Shown here: one piece after another, positions 1 to 12,631 of the stretch
Position numbering within the stretch: the first letter of the stretch is position 1
Layout of the letters: the number at the start of each line of letters is the position of its first letter
Assembly: GCA_030272155.1 (NCBI GenBank)
Contig: CP126197.1
Span: 5,572,001 to 5,636,000, forward strand
Source of the DNA: Tetradesmus obliquus
Lineage: Eukaryota > Chlorophyta > Chlorophyceae > Sphaeropleales > Scenedesmaceae
Direction: 5' to 3'
Length of the DNA: 64,000 nucleotides
Notes under the pieces: generated by a model
Told to the model about the DNA's origin: nothing
Databases searched by the model: none
The model's input: only the letters and a program-made list of their open reading frames with translations
Made by a program: the position numbers and the translations under genes

Positions 1-230
1 ACCTAATGAGTGCAACACATTACTAGCCATCATTTGCAATGCAGGACAACTGTCTCTCAACATTTGCGTTGAACATCCCAGGTGCAGGGCTTGCGCCCGC
101 AACAGCCCAAGCACTGTGCCTCAGCTAGCAACCAATGTCTGCTTTTCCACCGCCCTGTCTCCTCATATGCTGCCAGCACACGACAGGTCTACCCCAAACG
201 ACAGCAGGGCCCAAGCGCACCTTCATGCGT
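1..230. other. Left edge, no exon recognised
   Basis: This should hold the last intron or C-terminal exon of the DUF1818-like gene, but no frame here continues the family pattern. Short open frames on both strands look random and cysteine/proline-rich. Confidence 0.3.
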
Positions 231-600
231 GGCGCTGGCCTGTCTGCGCTGCCGCCGTGCCACTGCCCCTGTGCCGCCAGGTTGGACACCATCAGCCGCA
301 GCTGGCTCAGCATGCCCACAAAGTCACCGCTGCTCCCCCACACCGGATCACAACCATAACATTGCTTCAAACCGGCACCCACCCATATTGCTCTTCTGCC
401 CTTCTCTGCGCAAGCCAGTCTCCAAACCCAACAGCAGCGAGCAGCAGTGAGCAACACAAACCATCAACGCACCTTGACGCGTGACGCCGGCCTGTCTGCG
501 CTGCCGCCGTGCCACTGCCCCTGTGCCGCCAGGTTGGCCACCATCAGCCGCAGCTGGCTCAGCATGCCCACAAAGTCGCTCAGCTCGCTGGGCTTGAGCG
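231..600 (-). repeat. Exon 4 3'-end duplication (2 copies)
   Basis: About 100 bp at 231-333 closely repeats 481-583, which is the 3' half of exon 4 of the DUF1818-like gene (DFVGMLSQLRLMV region). The copy lies on the downstream (intron) side in gene direction. Confidence 0.75.
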
Positions 601-1395
601 GCACACTCCAGCAGGGGCCTGAGACCAGCGCCGTGTAGGGGCTGCCCTCCTCATCATCATCACTGTCAGGCCTGTGTAAAAAGAAGATCAGCAGCAGCAG
701 GGGCAGCGAACAGGTGGTCACAGCATCGTACAGGGGCCTGAGACAAGGGCGGTGTAGGGGTTGCTCTCCTCCTCATCATCACTGTCAGGCCTGTGCAAAG
801 CAGATCAGCAGCAGCAGCAGCAGGTGCAGCAAACAGGCGGTCACAGCATCGTACAGGGGCCTGAGACAAGGGCAGTGTAGGGGCTGCCCTCCTGCTCATC
901 ATCACGGTCGGGCCTGCAGCAGAGGTGAATGCAGGTGCAGCAAACAGGGCTTAAGTCAAGCGCTTGGTGGAGGGGGCGTGTAGGGGCTGCTCTCCTGCTC
1001 ATCATCACTGTCAGGCCTGTGCAAAGGACAGCAGCAGCAGCAGCAGCAGGTGCAACAAACAGGCGGTCACAGCATCGTGCAGGTGCCCGACACCAGCGCA
1101 GTGTAGGTTCAGCGCAGGGTCAATGGCATGTCTAGGGGCTGCGCTCCTTGCGCTCGTCGATGTCAGGTCTGTGCAAAGAGCAGCAGCAGCAGGTCACACT
1201 CGACTCAAAGTTGGCTTGGCCACTGAACACTGCTGCTGCTGCTGCTGCTAGCTTGATCTGCAGGTTGTAATCTTTGTTATTGTTGGATTAATCAACAGCA
1301 CTTCTCGCTGCATGCCTGTGCCCTTCACTCACTCAGGCAGCATGCCCAGGCTCCAGTTGTCACCAGACAGCAGCCCGTTGATGGCTGGAGGACCT

Positions 1396-1432
<37 letters not shown>

Positions 1433-2238
1433 CAGCAATACATTAGCGGTTTGGGCTCTTCAGATTCCTGCAAACTACAAATGTGCCGGACCAGTGTTGG
1501 TTGGCAGGCATTATCATTACATTACATTACATCAGCACGCGCAGCGCTGGCAGTCACAGCTGCTCAAGGCACGTGACTGGTTCCATTGCTTGCCGATCCT
1601 GCTGTGCTGTGCCACGGGTTAAGCTGCAGTACACATTGCCTAACATCAACGTTATCTATTCCAACAGCAGCACCTTGGCAGACGGTTGAGGCATGATTAC
1701 TGCCAGGCACCAGATCTCATGCTGCAGGGACAAAAGAGCAGCCTGGGCCGCTGCTGCACGCACCTGCAGCCCTCTCCCTGTCGCCTGGCAGCACCAGCAC
1801 GCAGCCAGACTCATCGCAAACGTAGCCCATCTGTTCCAGCTCGTCTATGCTGGCTTGCAGGGCAGGGGTGCCACTGGGCATGCCTGCTGACAAGTTCTCC
1901 AGCAAAGCATTGGCCTCACGCAGCACGTCGTCCACGGACTTGGACTTGCCATCCTGAAGTTATGATCGATAAAATCAGAGTGTGCAGGCAAATCAGGAGA
2001 GGGGGCCGATGCTACGCTGACTGGGGCAGAGGAGTCACCCAAGCAGCAGAGTGAGTACCCGGCTACTGCAAGCACAGAATGTCGCAGCCTAAAATAAAAT
2101 TGAACAATCTAAGGTTACCTTGGAATCGTGCGCAAGCACGCTCCTGCTGTGCTGCCTCTGTTGCACTTGCGGGCGCTGCGGAATTGCTGCGATGCCAGCA
2201 GCTCTGCCGGCAATGCTTCTAGAGCAGATGGTGTGCAT
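473..2238 (-). CDS. DUF1818-like plastid-targeted protein (3' part not found)
   Basis: Model on the minus strand: exon 1 2238-2119 (ATG; basic leader starting MHTICSRSIAGRAAG, with no acidic residue before the exon's end, plastid or mitochondrial transit type), exon 2 1953-1764 (acidic helix around VDDVLREANALLENL, then ELEQMGYVCDESGC), exon 3 1393-1333 (AINGLLSGDNWSLGMLPE) and exon 4 671-473 (PYTALVSGPCWSVPLKPSEL, then DFVGMLSQLRLMVANLAAQ). Exons 3-4 follow the order of the cyanobacterial/plant DUF1818 family: a GWRLGW-like strand, a LVGG-DWAVELT-like strand, then a DFCRLLxQL helix. The match is from memory and weak to moderate. Intron phases agree (0, 1, 2). Exon 4 ends at a GTGCG donor, so the C-terminus should lie to the left; I could not find it and the gene may run off the window. 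Function unknown; a plastid location is inferred. Confidence 0.5.
601..1190 (-). repeat. Exon 4 5'-end echoes, 4-5 tandem copies
   Basis: The acceptor and first ~60 nt of exon 4 (true copy 601-680, coding DSDDDEEGSPYTALVSGP) recur at about 731-800, 853-915, 967-1025 and, degraded, 1079-1175. The period is roughly 110-125 bp and includes the neighbouring CAG-rich intron. Copies keep the TGCACAG/GCCTGACAG acceptor region on the minus strand. Confidence 0.8.
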
Positions 2239-4720
2239 TTTGAGCGCCTTGAGAGTGAGATCCACAGCAATGCGAGCAGTAGGAGCTTGCAAAGCAGGCT
2301 CTAACGCATACAGCACACCGCCTGCAGGCTGTAAGGACACCTAGCTGTTTGCCGTGTGTATCAACTGTTCGAATACGCTAGGCAGCAGGCTGACTCGGTG
2401 CAAGGGAAGTCAGGCAACAACTCGGGCCGGGACTAACACACCGCGAACTGACGATGAGAGTTCTCCTCACCGACGCTCTGCTTTCCCCTGAAATTATCAA
2501 CGGGTACCAGTAGTATCGGGTGTTTTCAACGCGCTATGTCGATCTCGAGGTTCCCTCAGGCCACACACTCCAACGCACTTGTACAGCTTTACACAGTTTG
2601 ACGTCCAACGGCCCCCCAAATGGGCCAACGTTTCCATACTTCTGAGCCGTTTCCTGCATGCACATGCGAAACCAACAGCGTTCATGGCTCAAACCCACAC
2701 TTGGAAGGTCACATGCCCCTCACTGCCTGGTAAGGGGCCAGCCTGACCCATTCCTTTTTGGAGTACACACAGCACCGCGCACAGCAACAAAACGCCCAGC
2801 AAAACAGCTGCAGCGTCTCCTCAGCGCCGTCAGAGTGTCACAACAGTTTGATGCACATGCTGCAAGCTGTGCAAAGAGCACAGCTCCTGAGCTCACCGCC
2901 CAACAGCAGGCTAGCATGAGCTGCCCACTAGAACCACCACCGCACAGGTGTTGCTTCGGAAATGCAGGTAGATTTGAAGCTTGGTCCCTGACAACAAGAT
3001 GTGTGCGCAGCCACAGGTGCCTGATCAAACACTGACCAAAGCCCAGAGAGGTGTGCATTCAATGCGCTGAACAGGAGCATCCTCAGTTGCTGACAAAAAC
3101 ACCAGCGCTTGCGATGCGCACCTGGCACATTGCTGTGCAACAGCCGTGGCCGCCAGGCAACTGCCGTGCATGCTGCAGAGCGCGGCACGACCTTGCAGCA
3201 CTTGCAGCACTTGCCAAGCAGCCATGCTGGATGGAAATGCCAGTCACTGCGCATGCCAAAACCATCCACAGCAGACGCCTGCTGCACATGTAGATGGTCT
3301 GTAAAACAAGTATTGTAGGCACACGCAACAGGCTAGGGTGTTGCAGGAAACACTCTCAACAGGCAAATTCATCCGCCTCCACACGCCCACTGAAAGGCCC
3401 AACCCACCTCCAAAACCCCACCCAGACGAAACGCCACGAACACCACGAACACCATCCCGGTTGCTCATCAGTTATATGTCTGTTTCCATGCGCATGCCCC
3501 GCTGCTGCAAGAGCAGCCATCACGCAACACACAGCTTTTGTCAGCCTTGGTTGTGCACTATCAGCAGTGTTTCAGAGGCAAACAAACAGCCCACAGCGCA
3601 GCTCTGCAGCCTGCTGCTGTGTCATTCGAACCAAACCAGGAGAACAACAGGTGAGCTGGATGTCGTGTTGTCCTCGCTCCTTTCACCCTTTCGACCACCA
3701 CCTGCCACAGCACCTCTGTGCCGCCACAACCCCACCAAGCACCACTGCACCATCACACATACAAGCAGGGTGTGCTCATATGCAAGCCAGCTGTCAGGTG
3801 CAAGGCTGGATGCCCCAATGCCTTCAGAAAACCAACCAGGTTGTTTGATGCATGCATGCATTCACAATGCTTTGGCCTCAAATGCCGCCCACCAGTTGGG
3901 CGAAATGCTGGAAGCAGGAACGCATCGCACAGCAACTGCCACCGGACGCAGCCTCGAAACACTTTGCTCATGTGAGGGAAGTAGCCAGGCAGGTTGTGCT
4001 GCAAGCCGTGGAGGTTTGCGTTTCAAATGCAGCAGCGCCGGCAGCCTCTACGCGCAAGCATAACGCCAAGCAATAGATACTGCAGATGCGTGCTGCATAC
4101 ACCAGAAACAAAACTGCCGCTGCTGCCACACCAACATAGCAGCAGCAGTGTGGCAAGCAACCCACAGAAACAAAGCCGCCGGGGTCAGATCGACCCTGCC
4201 AGCTCTGCCCTGCCCTCAATTCCAGGTGTTGCATCAACACCTGGCTCTCCCAAGCTGCAGCAATGCGGTGAAAACAGCAAACCGACCCTGCTACCACCAA
4301 TGCAGCTGTGTCACCATGCAATTCCGTGCAATCAACGACATGCTGCATCCTTAGCCGCTGGATCCCCGCCTCCCACACCCCCCACCCCCAAACCCCACCC
4401 CATCTCAAACATGACAGCCGCCAAGCGCAAGCAGCAACCAGCCATCCACAACACAGCAGCACCCTTGTCGAATGACAAAGCATCCTCACACTGTGCCATA
4501 AATGGCTGGCTACTGCTGCTGTGCCTCCATCCACCAACCCACTCCTCTGCAGCAGCAGCAGTGCATGCTGACTGCATCTCCAGCATATCACAGCTGGTCC
4601 ACCCCACAGCTTCCTGCCTCCTGCTGCCGCAACAGCAGCAGCAGCGCAGCTTAACACCAGCTGCAGCTGTCACCACAACCACCATGGATGCACATGCACC
4701 CCATCGCGTCACGCCATAAT
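2239..4720. other. Intergenic: upstream of DUF1818-like gene and bZIP 3' flank
   Basis: No exon with family similarity, consistent splice sites or coding bias was found. Open frames on both strands here are Cys/His/Pro-rich and overlap one another, typical of noncoding sequence in this genome. The part near 4.7 kb is probably 3' UTR or decayed copies of the bZIP terminal exon. Confidence 0.4.
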
Positions 4721-5150
4721 CGCCCAGCTGCAGTCTTGTCTCAGCACTGCAGCTCAAGCAGCTGCCGTATGACAGCCCGCAGCGCATTCGCCACCATGCC
4801 ACAACCCACGCACCACGCCTGCTGCAGCTCATTGCCCAGCAAGCCGTCCACGGCAGCAGCAGCAGCCACATAACCGCCCAGCTGTAGCCCGCACTTCAGC
4901 TGTAGCAGCCGTCTGTAACAGCCCTGCAGCGCCCTCACCGCCACGCCTCTGCGCTCTGCTGCAGCTGGTTGCCCAGTAGGCCATCCACAGCAGCAGCAGC
5001 GGCAGCCGCCGCCACATAACCACCCAGCTGTAGTCCCCACTTACAGCTGTCGAGACAGCCCCCAGCGCCTTCAGCATGACTCTACGCATGCTCACTGCTG
5101 CAGCTGGTTGCCCAGCAGGCCGTCCACAGCAGCAGCAGCCAGGTCCGCAG
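4721..5150 (-). repeat. Three tandem copies of the bZIP terminal exon end
   Basis: Units of about 147 bp at 4721-4871, 4872-5020 and 5021-5150. Each has the codons for the last residues (VDGLLGNQLQQ-like) followed by the same 3' flank. The copy at 5092-5150 is joined to the real exon and supplies the stop; the other two lie downstream in the UTR. Confidence 0.8.
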
Positions 5151-8100
5151 GCGGCGCCATGACGTCCCTGCTGCCCATGCCGTGCAGCGTCTGCAGCAGC
5201 GGCACCTGCTGGTTCTGGCCCACCGCTCCCAGGCCAATGCTTGCGCCCTGCGACACACCTGCAGCAGCAGCTGCTGCAGCCGCCGCAGCCGCCGTGCTGG
5301 GTGCGTTGGGGTTGTGGTCGCTTGCAGGGCACAGCAGGGGTGCTGCCATGGATAGGCCAGGCATGCCTTGGTTGCTCTGCATGTCTGCGAGGGCGCTGGG
5401 CAGGGCCTGGCCCTTGTCATTCATGTCAGCAATGACAGCAGAAGCCACTGCCAGGGCATCTGGCACTGCGGGGTAGGCCTGCACCAGGAGTGAGGCCATC
5501 TGGAAGGAGTTGAGCACGCCCTTGAAGACAGCCGCGCAGAACTCGATGGTCACGTTGTGCTCTGCGCGCAGGTTCTCGCGCAGCTTGGCCACGGCCTCGT
5601 GCGTTTTGATGTAGGTGATGGCGTTGCGAGTGTGGAACGACTCCTGCAAGGGCAACGTTGCAAAGTTAAAGGTGAGATGGTGTGGGAGGCGTGTGGAAGG
5701 GCTCATGAGGGGATTGATGAGGGCAAAGGTGAGAGGGTGTGCGCAGCAGCGCGCAGCGGTGGTGCTTGCTGAGCAGAGGTACACATTGATGCTTGCAGGG
5801 AACCGTTACACGGACAAGTACTGTGTGCGGCTGTCATTGCACTAGTCCCAACATTTCAAGCGCGCAGGAGCGCCTGGATCTGCACGTTTCTTGCGCTTCT
5901 TGCGCGGTCACACACAGCACACTGCAACTGCCGTTTACCAACGAAAGAAACGAACTAACCAGCTAACAAGTGCCATCTCCTCACCTGCGGCAGGTGCGCC
6001 TGGATCTGCACGTTGAGCTTCTTGCGCTCGTCCACGATGGGCTCCACCTTCTGCATGAACAGCTGCTTCCAGCGCACGATGTCCAGCTTCTGCTTGTCGT
6101 TGAGGTTGATGCTGTTCACCACGCTCTTCCACATGTCGATGGCCTCCTCCTCGTTGTGCAGGTACTGCAAGCAGGCAGCAGAGGCAGCAGGCAGCAGCAC
6201 CAGGAGCACAATAGCAAACATTCAAGCATCAACACACCAGTCAACGGCCTCCTCGTTGTGCAGGTACTGTGGGCAGCACGAAGACGCGAGCAGCAGGACG
6301 TCAGGGCACCAGGCACAGGAAAGCATACACCAGCTACTACTGTTCCTTTACTGCTAGAAGCGGCTGATGTTTGTAGCTGCCTCGAATGCAACAGGCAGCT
6401 TTGCCAGATGCACACATACAGAAACAAATACAAACAGTCCCTGTGGTTGTGCCGCTGCTGCCAGCGCATGGTGTGTTTTGCTGCGCAGCTGCTGCCCCTG
6501 CCGCACCTGGCGCGACACCGCGATGAACTTGCGCGTCTCGATGGGCCGCACCACGCTCAGCCGCATCAGCAGGAAGCTCTGCAAGGAGCAGCCAGCAGCA
6601 AAAAAAGTCGAGACATATGTTGGCTAAAAATTGCAAGAAGCAGATGCACGCAGATAACAAGGCCTGACACTGGGCTGGCTAGTCAACGACACAACCCTCA
6701 CAGCTGCACACAATCTACAACCAGGATTGCTGTCTGCACCAACAACACTGACATGTATGGCGGTAATGGCAATAGTCGCCCCAAAAGCTGTTTGGTTGTG
6801 TCATGTGACGTTACATTATATGTTACTTGTGCCACTCACCACTTCCTTGGTGAGCTTCTCCACCTGCGCCGTGATGTCCTCGCTGGCGCAGGCCTCCTGG
6901 TTGAGCTCCACCAGCCTGCTGGACAGCTCCTTGATGTAGGTCTGGTAGATCTTGTAGATCTGCTCGGGGCTCAGCGCCTGCAGAGTATGATGAGCAGCAT
7001 GCAGAGCACGATCAGATGGGTTCTGGCTGCTGCTTGGCTGTTTATTACCTGCCATTGGCAGTGGCGGAATGAATCACAATGGCATAGCAGCTGCATCAGA
7101 GACACACATAGATCAAATTGCTGCTGCTGCTGTTGCTGTAAGGCTCATGCGGCGCTCTCACCTTGAGCATGTCTGTGGTGAGGCTGATGGACTGGCCGCT
7201 CACAGCAGTCAGTGTGAGGGGAGGGCCCTCCGTCTGCTCGTCCACCTGCTGCGTGATCTGCAAGAGCAAGCACAAGAAGTGCAATGCAGCGGGTCCCATG
7301 GTTAGCAGGGCAGCGACAGCAGCAGCAAGTTGACAGCAGCAGCGAGCGGCATGCACACCTCAAAATTGGTCGTTGCAGACAGCTGGCAACTGCAATCTTG
7401 GCCGAACCAAGGTTGCAGCTGCCAGCTGCTTGCAGGGACCAAAGGTTGCTGCCCAGTCTGAACAGGTTGCCCACCTGCTTATACCCATCTGCTTATGCGC
7501 AATCAAACCTCGCAGGGCACATCCGCCACGCCCTGGCCTCCTTAGGACTCCTGCATGACCTGCATCTGATGCTGCACAATCATAACCATAAAAAACAAGC
7601 AACTTGAGGCTGCATCAGCAGCGCAGCCCCTCACCTCCTTGGACCTGGACCTGCTCGTTGCGCATGTCACAACAAGCCAAGCACCAGTGCACACCGATCA
7701 GTCCTACTACACGAGCATGTTCACCAGGCCGGCTCACCTCCTTGGACTCCTGCATGACCTGGATCTGCTCGTTGCGCATGTCCAGCACCTTCTCCAGGAT
7801 GCTGGTGCGGCTGTGCAGCGCGGCGTTCTCCGTCTGCAGGCTGCCCACCTTCTGAGTCAGCTCCTCGATCTGCTGGTGCAGGTCCTGGATCTTGGCCTGC
7901 AGGAAGTTCGAAAGCATTGCTTGTGAGCAAATTATGCTTTGGGGTGTTGTAGTTGTTCTGAGTCAGCTCCTCGATCTGCTGGTGCAGGTCCTGGATCTTG
8001 GCCTGCGGGGGGGGGGGGGGGGGGAGTTTGGACGGGCATATACTTATGTTATGGCACAAAAGAGGTGAATGCTGAAGCGCGTTGAAAAGCTGGCAAGCAC

Positions 8101-8932
8101 GGACAGGGGGGGGGAGAGGGCGTGCTTGCAAGCATACATCCATGTGGGCAAGCATACGCGTGACGGCCTGGTGTGCTTGCAGAAACCAGAAGCAAGCTTC
8201 TGATGCGCATACTGAGTGCTGGAGCTGCCACCTTAGAACACATCCAACGCATCATGCTTGCACCCCAGACAGTCTCACAACAACAAACAACCAGACATGC
8301 GTGCTGCTGCTGAGATCATCCATCCGCACCTTCTGCCTCTCACGGAAGCGGCGCTGTGCGCGCCTGTTCTTCTCCTGCAGGGCCAGGTGCCGCTTCTCCG
8401 CAGCCGTCATGTCATCATCATTCCCGAGCTCGCGCTTCTTGCGGCTCTTCTGCTCGCCGCTGCTGGCGCTGCCGTCGCTGCTCTGCGCGTCGCTGTCATC
8501 GGCAGCAGCCTTGCTGGCCACCTTCTCGCTGGCGCGGCGCCCACGCGGCCCTCCAGCCTTGCCCTTATCGCCGCTGGTGCGGCCGCCGCCGCTGGTGCGG
8601 CCCCCGCCGCTGCCATCCATGCCTGCTGCAGCTGCTGCTGCAGCCATCTGCATGCCAGGCATGCCACCCATGCCCTGCAGGCCTGCGAGGCCGCCCATGC
8701 CCTGCATTCCTGCAAACATCCCGGCCTGGCCCATGCCACCCTGCATGCCCAGCAGACCGCCCATGCCTCCCATCTGGCCACCCAGGCCAGCCAGACCGTC
8801 CGGCATCATCATGCCAGGGGCCTGCCCCTGCACGCCTCCGCTGGCGGGAACATCGCCGTGCAGCTGCGTGAGGTAGTTGTCCAGCACATTGTCGAGGTCC
8901 ACGTCCTCGGTGATGCCCGTGGCGAAATTCAT
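5092..8932 (-). CDS. bZIP transcription factor
   Basis: Seven coding exons on the minus strand: 8934-8330, 7896-7738, 7257-7162, 6977-6840, 6578-6507, 6164-5985 and 5643-5092; about 600 residues. Exon 1 (ATG 8932) encodes an acidic start (MNFATGITEDVDLDNVLDNY), a Gly/Met-rich low-complexity stretch, a Lys/Arg segment and the basic region NRRAQRRFRERQK, with the invariant Asn and Arg of bZIP proteins. Exon 2 continues as a zipper: AKIQDLHQQIEELTQ, SLQTENAALHSRTSILEKVL. Later exons hold a conserved-looking helical region (SPEQIYKIYQTYIKELSSRL; EEAIDMWKSVVNSINLND) and an Ala/Gln-rich tail. Expected role: nuclear, dimeric, sequence-specific DNA binding; targets unknown. The gene may have a noncoding or short coding exon upstream, because an acceptor lies two bases before the ATG. 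Confidence 0.85.
5868..5911 (-). repeat. Echo of bZIP sixth exon, 3' end
   Basis: Degraded copy of the end of exon 6164-5985 (the segment coding for KKLNVQIQA), lying in the following intron. Confidence 0.55.
6241..6270 (-). repeat. Echo of bZIP sixth exon, 5' end
   Basis: About 30 bp repeat the first codons (YLHNEEEA) and acceptor of exon 6164-5985, placed upstream in the intron. Confidence 0.6.
7528..7665 (-). repeat. Echoes of the zipper exon 3' end
   Basis: Two degraded copies (about 7528-7575 and 7630-7662) of the end of exon 7896-7738, including the MRNEQIQV and QESKE codons and the adjoining donor, on the downstream intron side. Confidence 0.6.
7963..8006 (-). repeat. Echo of the zipper exon 5' end
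   Basis: A near-exact copy of the first 44 nt of the zipper exon (AKIQDLHQQIEELTQ codons), upstream in the intron and ending against an 18-base G run at 8007-8024 that replaces the normal CTGCAG acceptor. Confidence 0.8.
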
Positions 8933-8934
8933 GC

Positions 8935-9820
8935 CTACAGGGCAGCAGAGCAGCAGATCACCGCCGAGCCAGCAAACACCATATTGCAGCAATGTTGAGA
9001 TGATGTGGTGGGCCGCGACGCTTCATTGTGGCACGCGGGAGGCTGGTGGAAGAGACACGCATCCAGCCAGTGACAAAGGGCTTGCAGGCAGCAAGATCAC
9101 TGCCGCTGCCCGCAAGCAACTTGAACCCATTCGCAACATCATGCAGCGCGAGCGAGAGTGAGGATCGGCCCAGGTGACATGCTGCTTCGACAGCAAGGCC
9201 CCCGGAAGACAGGGAAGGGCACTTGAACGCCTGACGCACCTGCTATCGCACTGGTCCTGCTGAAGCTGGCTGAAGCGAAAGTAGAGTGCTCTCAGGACGT
9301 CCGAGCTGTCCGGGGCTGCAGCCAATCGAAGCCTGCTCACAGCAAAGAACAGTGGCGAAGCTGGAACAGCTGCAGGTGTACCCAGAAAGAACGGGCGACC
9401 GCACAACTGTGCAGAAGGATGCTTGTATAAGAAAACGGGTAGCGGGTAGCAATGAATATATGAGTGGGTCACCTGTGCAAGACAGCGAAAGCGCACGCAA
9501 AGGCAGCTCTCTCTGGCTGATCTCGCAGCTCTGTATGAGCTCCTCGCGCCGCAAGTTCAGCATTTTGTCTGGGAACGGGCCTCTGTGCTTGGCTTGAGAC
9601 CTGCACAGCAAAATGACACAACTTGAATAGCAGGCAACATGCTTTCTTTGTTGAAGTTATGGCTGCCCAGTGTAATGCTGTAAGTATATTGCTCTAGTCA
9701 GTCCGTGCGCAGTAGCTCGCTACCTCCTGACAGAAAGGATAAGCAAGGGCACAGGCACAACAGTCTGCACATGACTCACCTGCAGGATCAGCTTCTAGCT
9801 GCCAAGCGCCCGCTTGAAAC
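8935..9820. other. Divergent intergenic region
   Basis: Lies between the minus-strand bZIP gene and the plus-strand helical-repeat gene and should hold both promoters. A minus-strand open stretch at 9611-9475 begins with ATG and ends at a GTGACC donor-like site; it could be a 5' exon of the bZIP gene but has no other support. Confidence 0.3.
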
Positions 9821-11448
9821 ATGAGATTTGTGCTCTTCTCCAGTCTGCAGGAGTTTGCGAACAGCTCCTGGCTGCAACAGCACAGCCTGGACCCCAGGTC
9901 AACTGCACGGGGCCCACATGATGATGTTGATGATGAGGACCAGCAGCTGTCACAGCCACCCTGCAGCCGCGATAATGACAAAGGTCATGGTGATGATGAT
10001 GCTCTGGTTACTGCACTCGAGTGCTTTCAGTCCTGGACCCAGGAGTTGCAGACTGCCAGTGCTCACAGCCAGCAGCTGGCAATTGCAGAGCAGCATCAGC
10101 AAACAGCCCCATCCCTGCCGCTAGCGCCACACCAGCAGCTGCTGCGAATGTCAGAAGCGCTGCAGCAGGCAGCTGCTGACGGCACTGAAGCAAACAGCAC
10201 GGCAGCAGCAGCCCTTGAAAGCAACGGGACACCGCTTTTCAAGGCGCTGAAGCAGCTCGCACACGCAACAGCGACATTATGGACAGCAGCGGCTGAGTCA
10301 GCAGCTACAGCAGGTGCAGCAGCCGCTGCATCATCACAGCTGCCAACAGCAGCAGCACCAGCAGCAGTTCCGTCACCCAGGAGCACCCTTCCTGCAAGCC
10401 ATCTTGCAACCAGCGCTGACGCAACCATCCTGCAACCCCACTCAAGCACCACTGCTGCTGACAGCACTGCCACCGCAGCAGCAGCAGCAGCAGTAGATGC
10501 AGAGGGGCTGAAGCAGCTGCTGTTCTGGGCCTGCCATCTGACAACCTCAGCTCACAAGGTGGGAACACACACATACATGCTGGTCCCCATTGCTGACTCC
10601 CCTGACCTGCAGACCTTCAGTTGCCATGTGGATGCACAGCAATCAAGCATAGCATCTTGTTGGCTGTCAGCAACTTCAGCTGAGTTGCTACTCTGCTGAA
10701 TAAATGTGTGCCACAGGCAAGGCCATTAGGTCGTGTTGCTTATGCATTGTGTGCTTTTTGAACATCCAACCTCAACCCCTGCCGCCATCTGCAGTTCTAC
10801 ACAGCAGCAGCGGCCGCACCGGCCCCCGCCACTGCCCCCTCTGGCCGCACCAAGGCAGCAGCAACCAAGCAGCAGCCACAGCAGCAGCAGTGGCTGCAGC
10901 ATGCCCTGCCTGCGCTGCTGCGGGCCCTGCTGGCCTGCTCACGGCTGCTTGCAGGAAACTGCGGCAGCGCAGCTGCAGCAGCAACAGGCCCTGAAACAGC
11001 AGCAACGAGCAGCTGCATCCTGCGCAGCATGAAAGACCAGGCAGGGGCCGACAAGGTGAGCTTGCAGGAGAAGGTGGAAGCTCTGCAGCGAATGGAGACT
11101 AGGTCTGTGTAGGTTGATTCACTTGCTGCGGCAGCAATGGAGCTCTGCCAGCAGTCTCCGGGTGACCCCTCACATAAGATTGAGTGCTTGCAGCAACAAC
11201 AGTGTCACTGGTTTCATGCAGGTCATCCTGCCACACCGTATGTGAAGCTGTGCACGCAGCTTACAGACTGCATGGTCCGGCTCATCATCATGCTACACAA
11301 TGCTGCATGAAGATGCTGGTGCTTCTGACCTGCTGTTTGTCCTGTTGCAACTGTTTGCAGCTGCTGGTGGCAACTTGCCTGTCGCTCATCACAACTGCCA
11401 GCAGCAGGCAGATCACAACCTCCACCAAGCGCCCAGGCAAGAGCAACC

Positions 11449-11484
<36 letters not shown>

Positions 11485-12286
11485 CAGGTGCTGCCCTGCC
11501 GGGCTTCTGCCTGCAGCTGGCAGCTGGCATCTACGGCTGCCACCTGCTGTACAGGCGCAGGCAGCTGCTGCAGCAGCAGATCAGCTGCAGCCACCTCAGC
11601 CAGGAGCTGTGCAGGCTGCTACAGGACCACCAGCAGCAGTGCCCACAGGTCAAAGAGATGCTTGTGATGGCACTGTCGGCTCTGCTGCAGGATGTCGGCA
11701 CTGCCCAGCAGGGAGCACAGCTGCTGTGCGTGTTGGCAGGTGAAATGTTTCCTGAGCAGCAGCAGCAGCACAAGCAGCAAGGTCAGCGCGCCAAGCAGCA
11801 AGCCCACAAGCAGCAGCAGCCAGAAGCGGCAGCAGCTGCAGCAGCGGCAGCAGGGTCTCACACAGATACTGTGCTGCTGCAGCTCGAGCTCATCAGTTTG
11901 GCGATCACAGCAGAACCTGCAGCTACAGCAGCAGCGGCAGAAGCCGTCAGCAACGGCATGTCCCACCGCCAGCTGACAGCGCTGCTGGCAGCAGCAATGC
12001 TGCCTGTGCTGCTTCCAGCTGCCCTGATGGCTAATGCTGCAGCCAGGAGGCTGTGGCTGACCATCGCCAGCACAGCAGCTGATGCAGCAGCACATGCAGC
12101 GCAACAGCAACATACGGCAGCGGCGGCAGCAGCAGCAATGGACGCGCACAGTGCAGGTGTGGCTGCTCTCGCGTCAGCTGCAAGGTGGGACAAGGATGCA
12201 AACGTGCGGAGCAAGGCACTGGCACTGCTGGCTGATGCAGTGCCCTGCTTGTGGCTGCACCTCATGATGCAAGGCCGCATGGTTGC

Positions 12287-12320
<34 letters not shown>

Positions 12321-12596
12321 GAAGACATCAGCCACCAGGAGGCAACTACTGCAGAAGCAGCCTGCGAGCACAGCAGCAGCACTTACAGCAGGAGCTGCTG
12401 CATGCAGCTGCACAGCAGCTGCGCTGCTGTGACTTCTGCCCTGCAAGCACAGCTGACAGGCAGCAGCAAGGCATGCAGGGCTAAGGCGCTGCAGCTGCTG
12501 CAGCAGCTACTGTCAGACCCTTCAGAGGTGCTTGCTGCAGTTGCAGCACAACAAGCTCAGCAGCAGCAGCAGCGCTACGCCGCACATCAACCAAGT

Positions 12597-12631
<35 letters not shown>

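Noticed and set aside
3968-4719. Overlapping ~230-240 residue open frames on both strands
   Set aside because: Cys/Trp/Ser mixtures with no family pattern or splice context; the two strands mirror each other.
5970-7166. 398-residue plus-strand open frame
   Set aside because: Antisense to four bZIP exons whose splice sites, phases and protein pattern are consistent; composition is His/Leu/Gln-rich as expected from a reverse-complement shadow.
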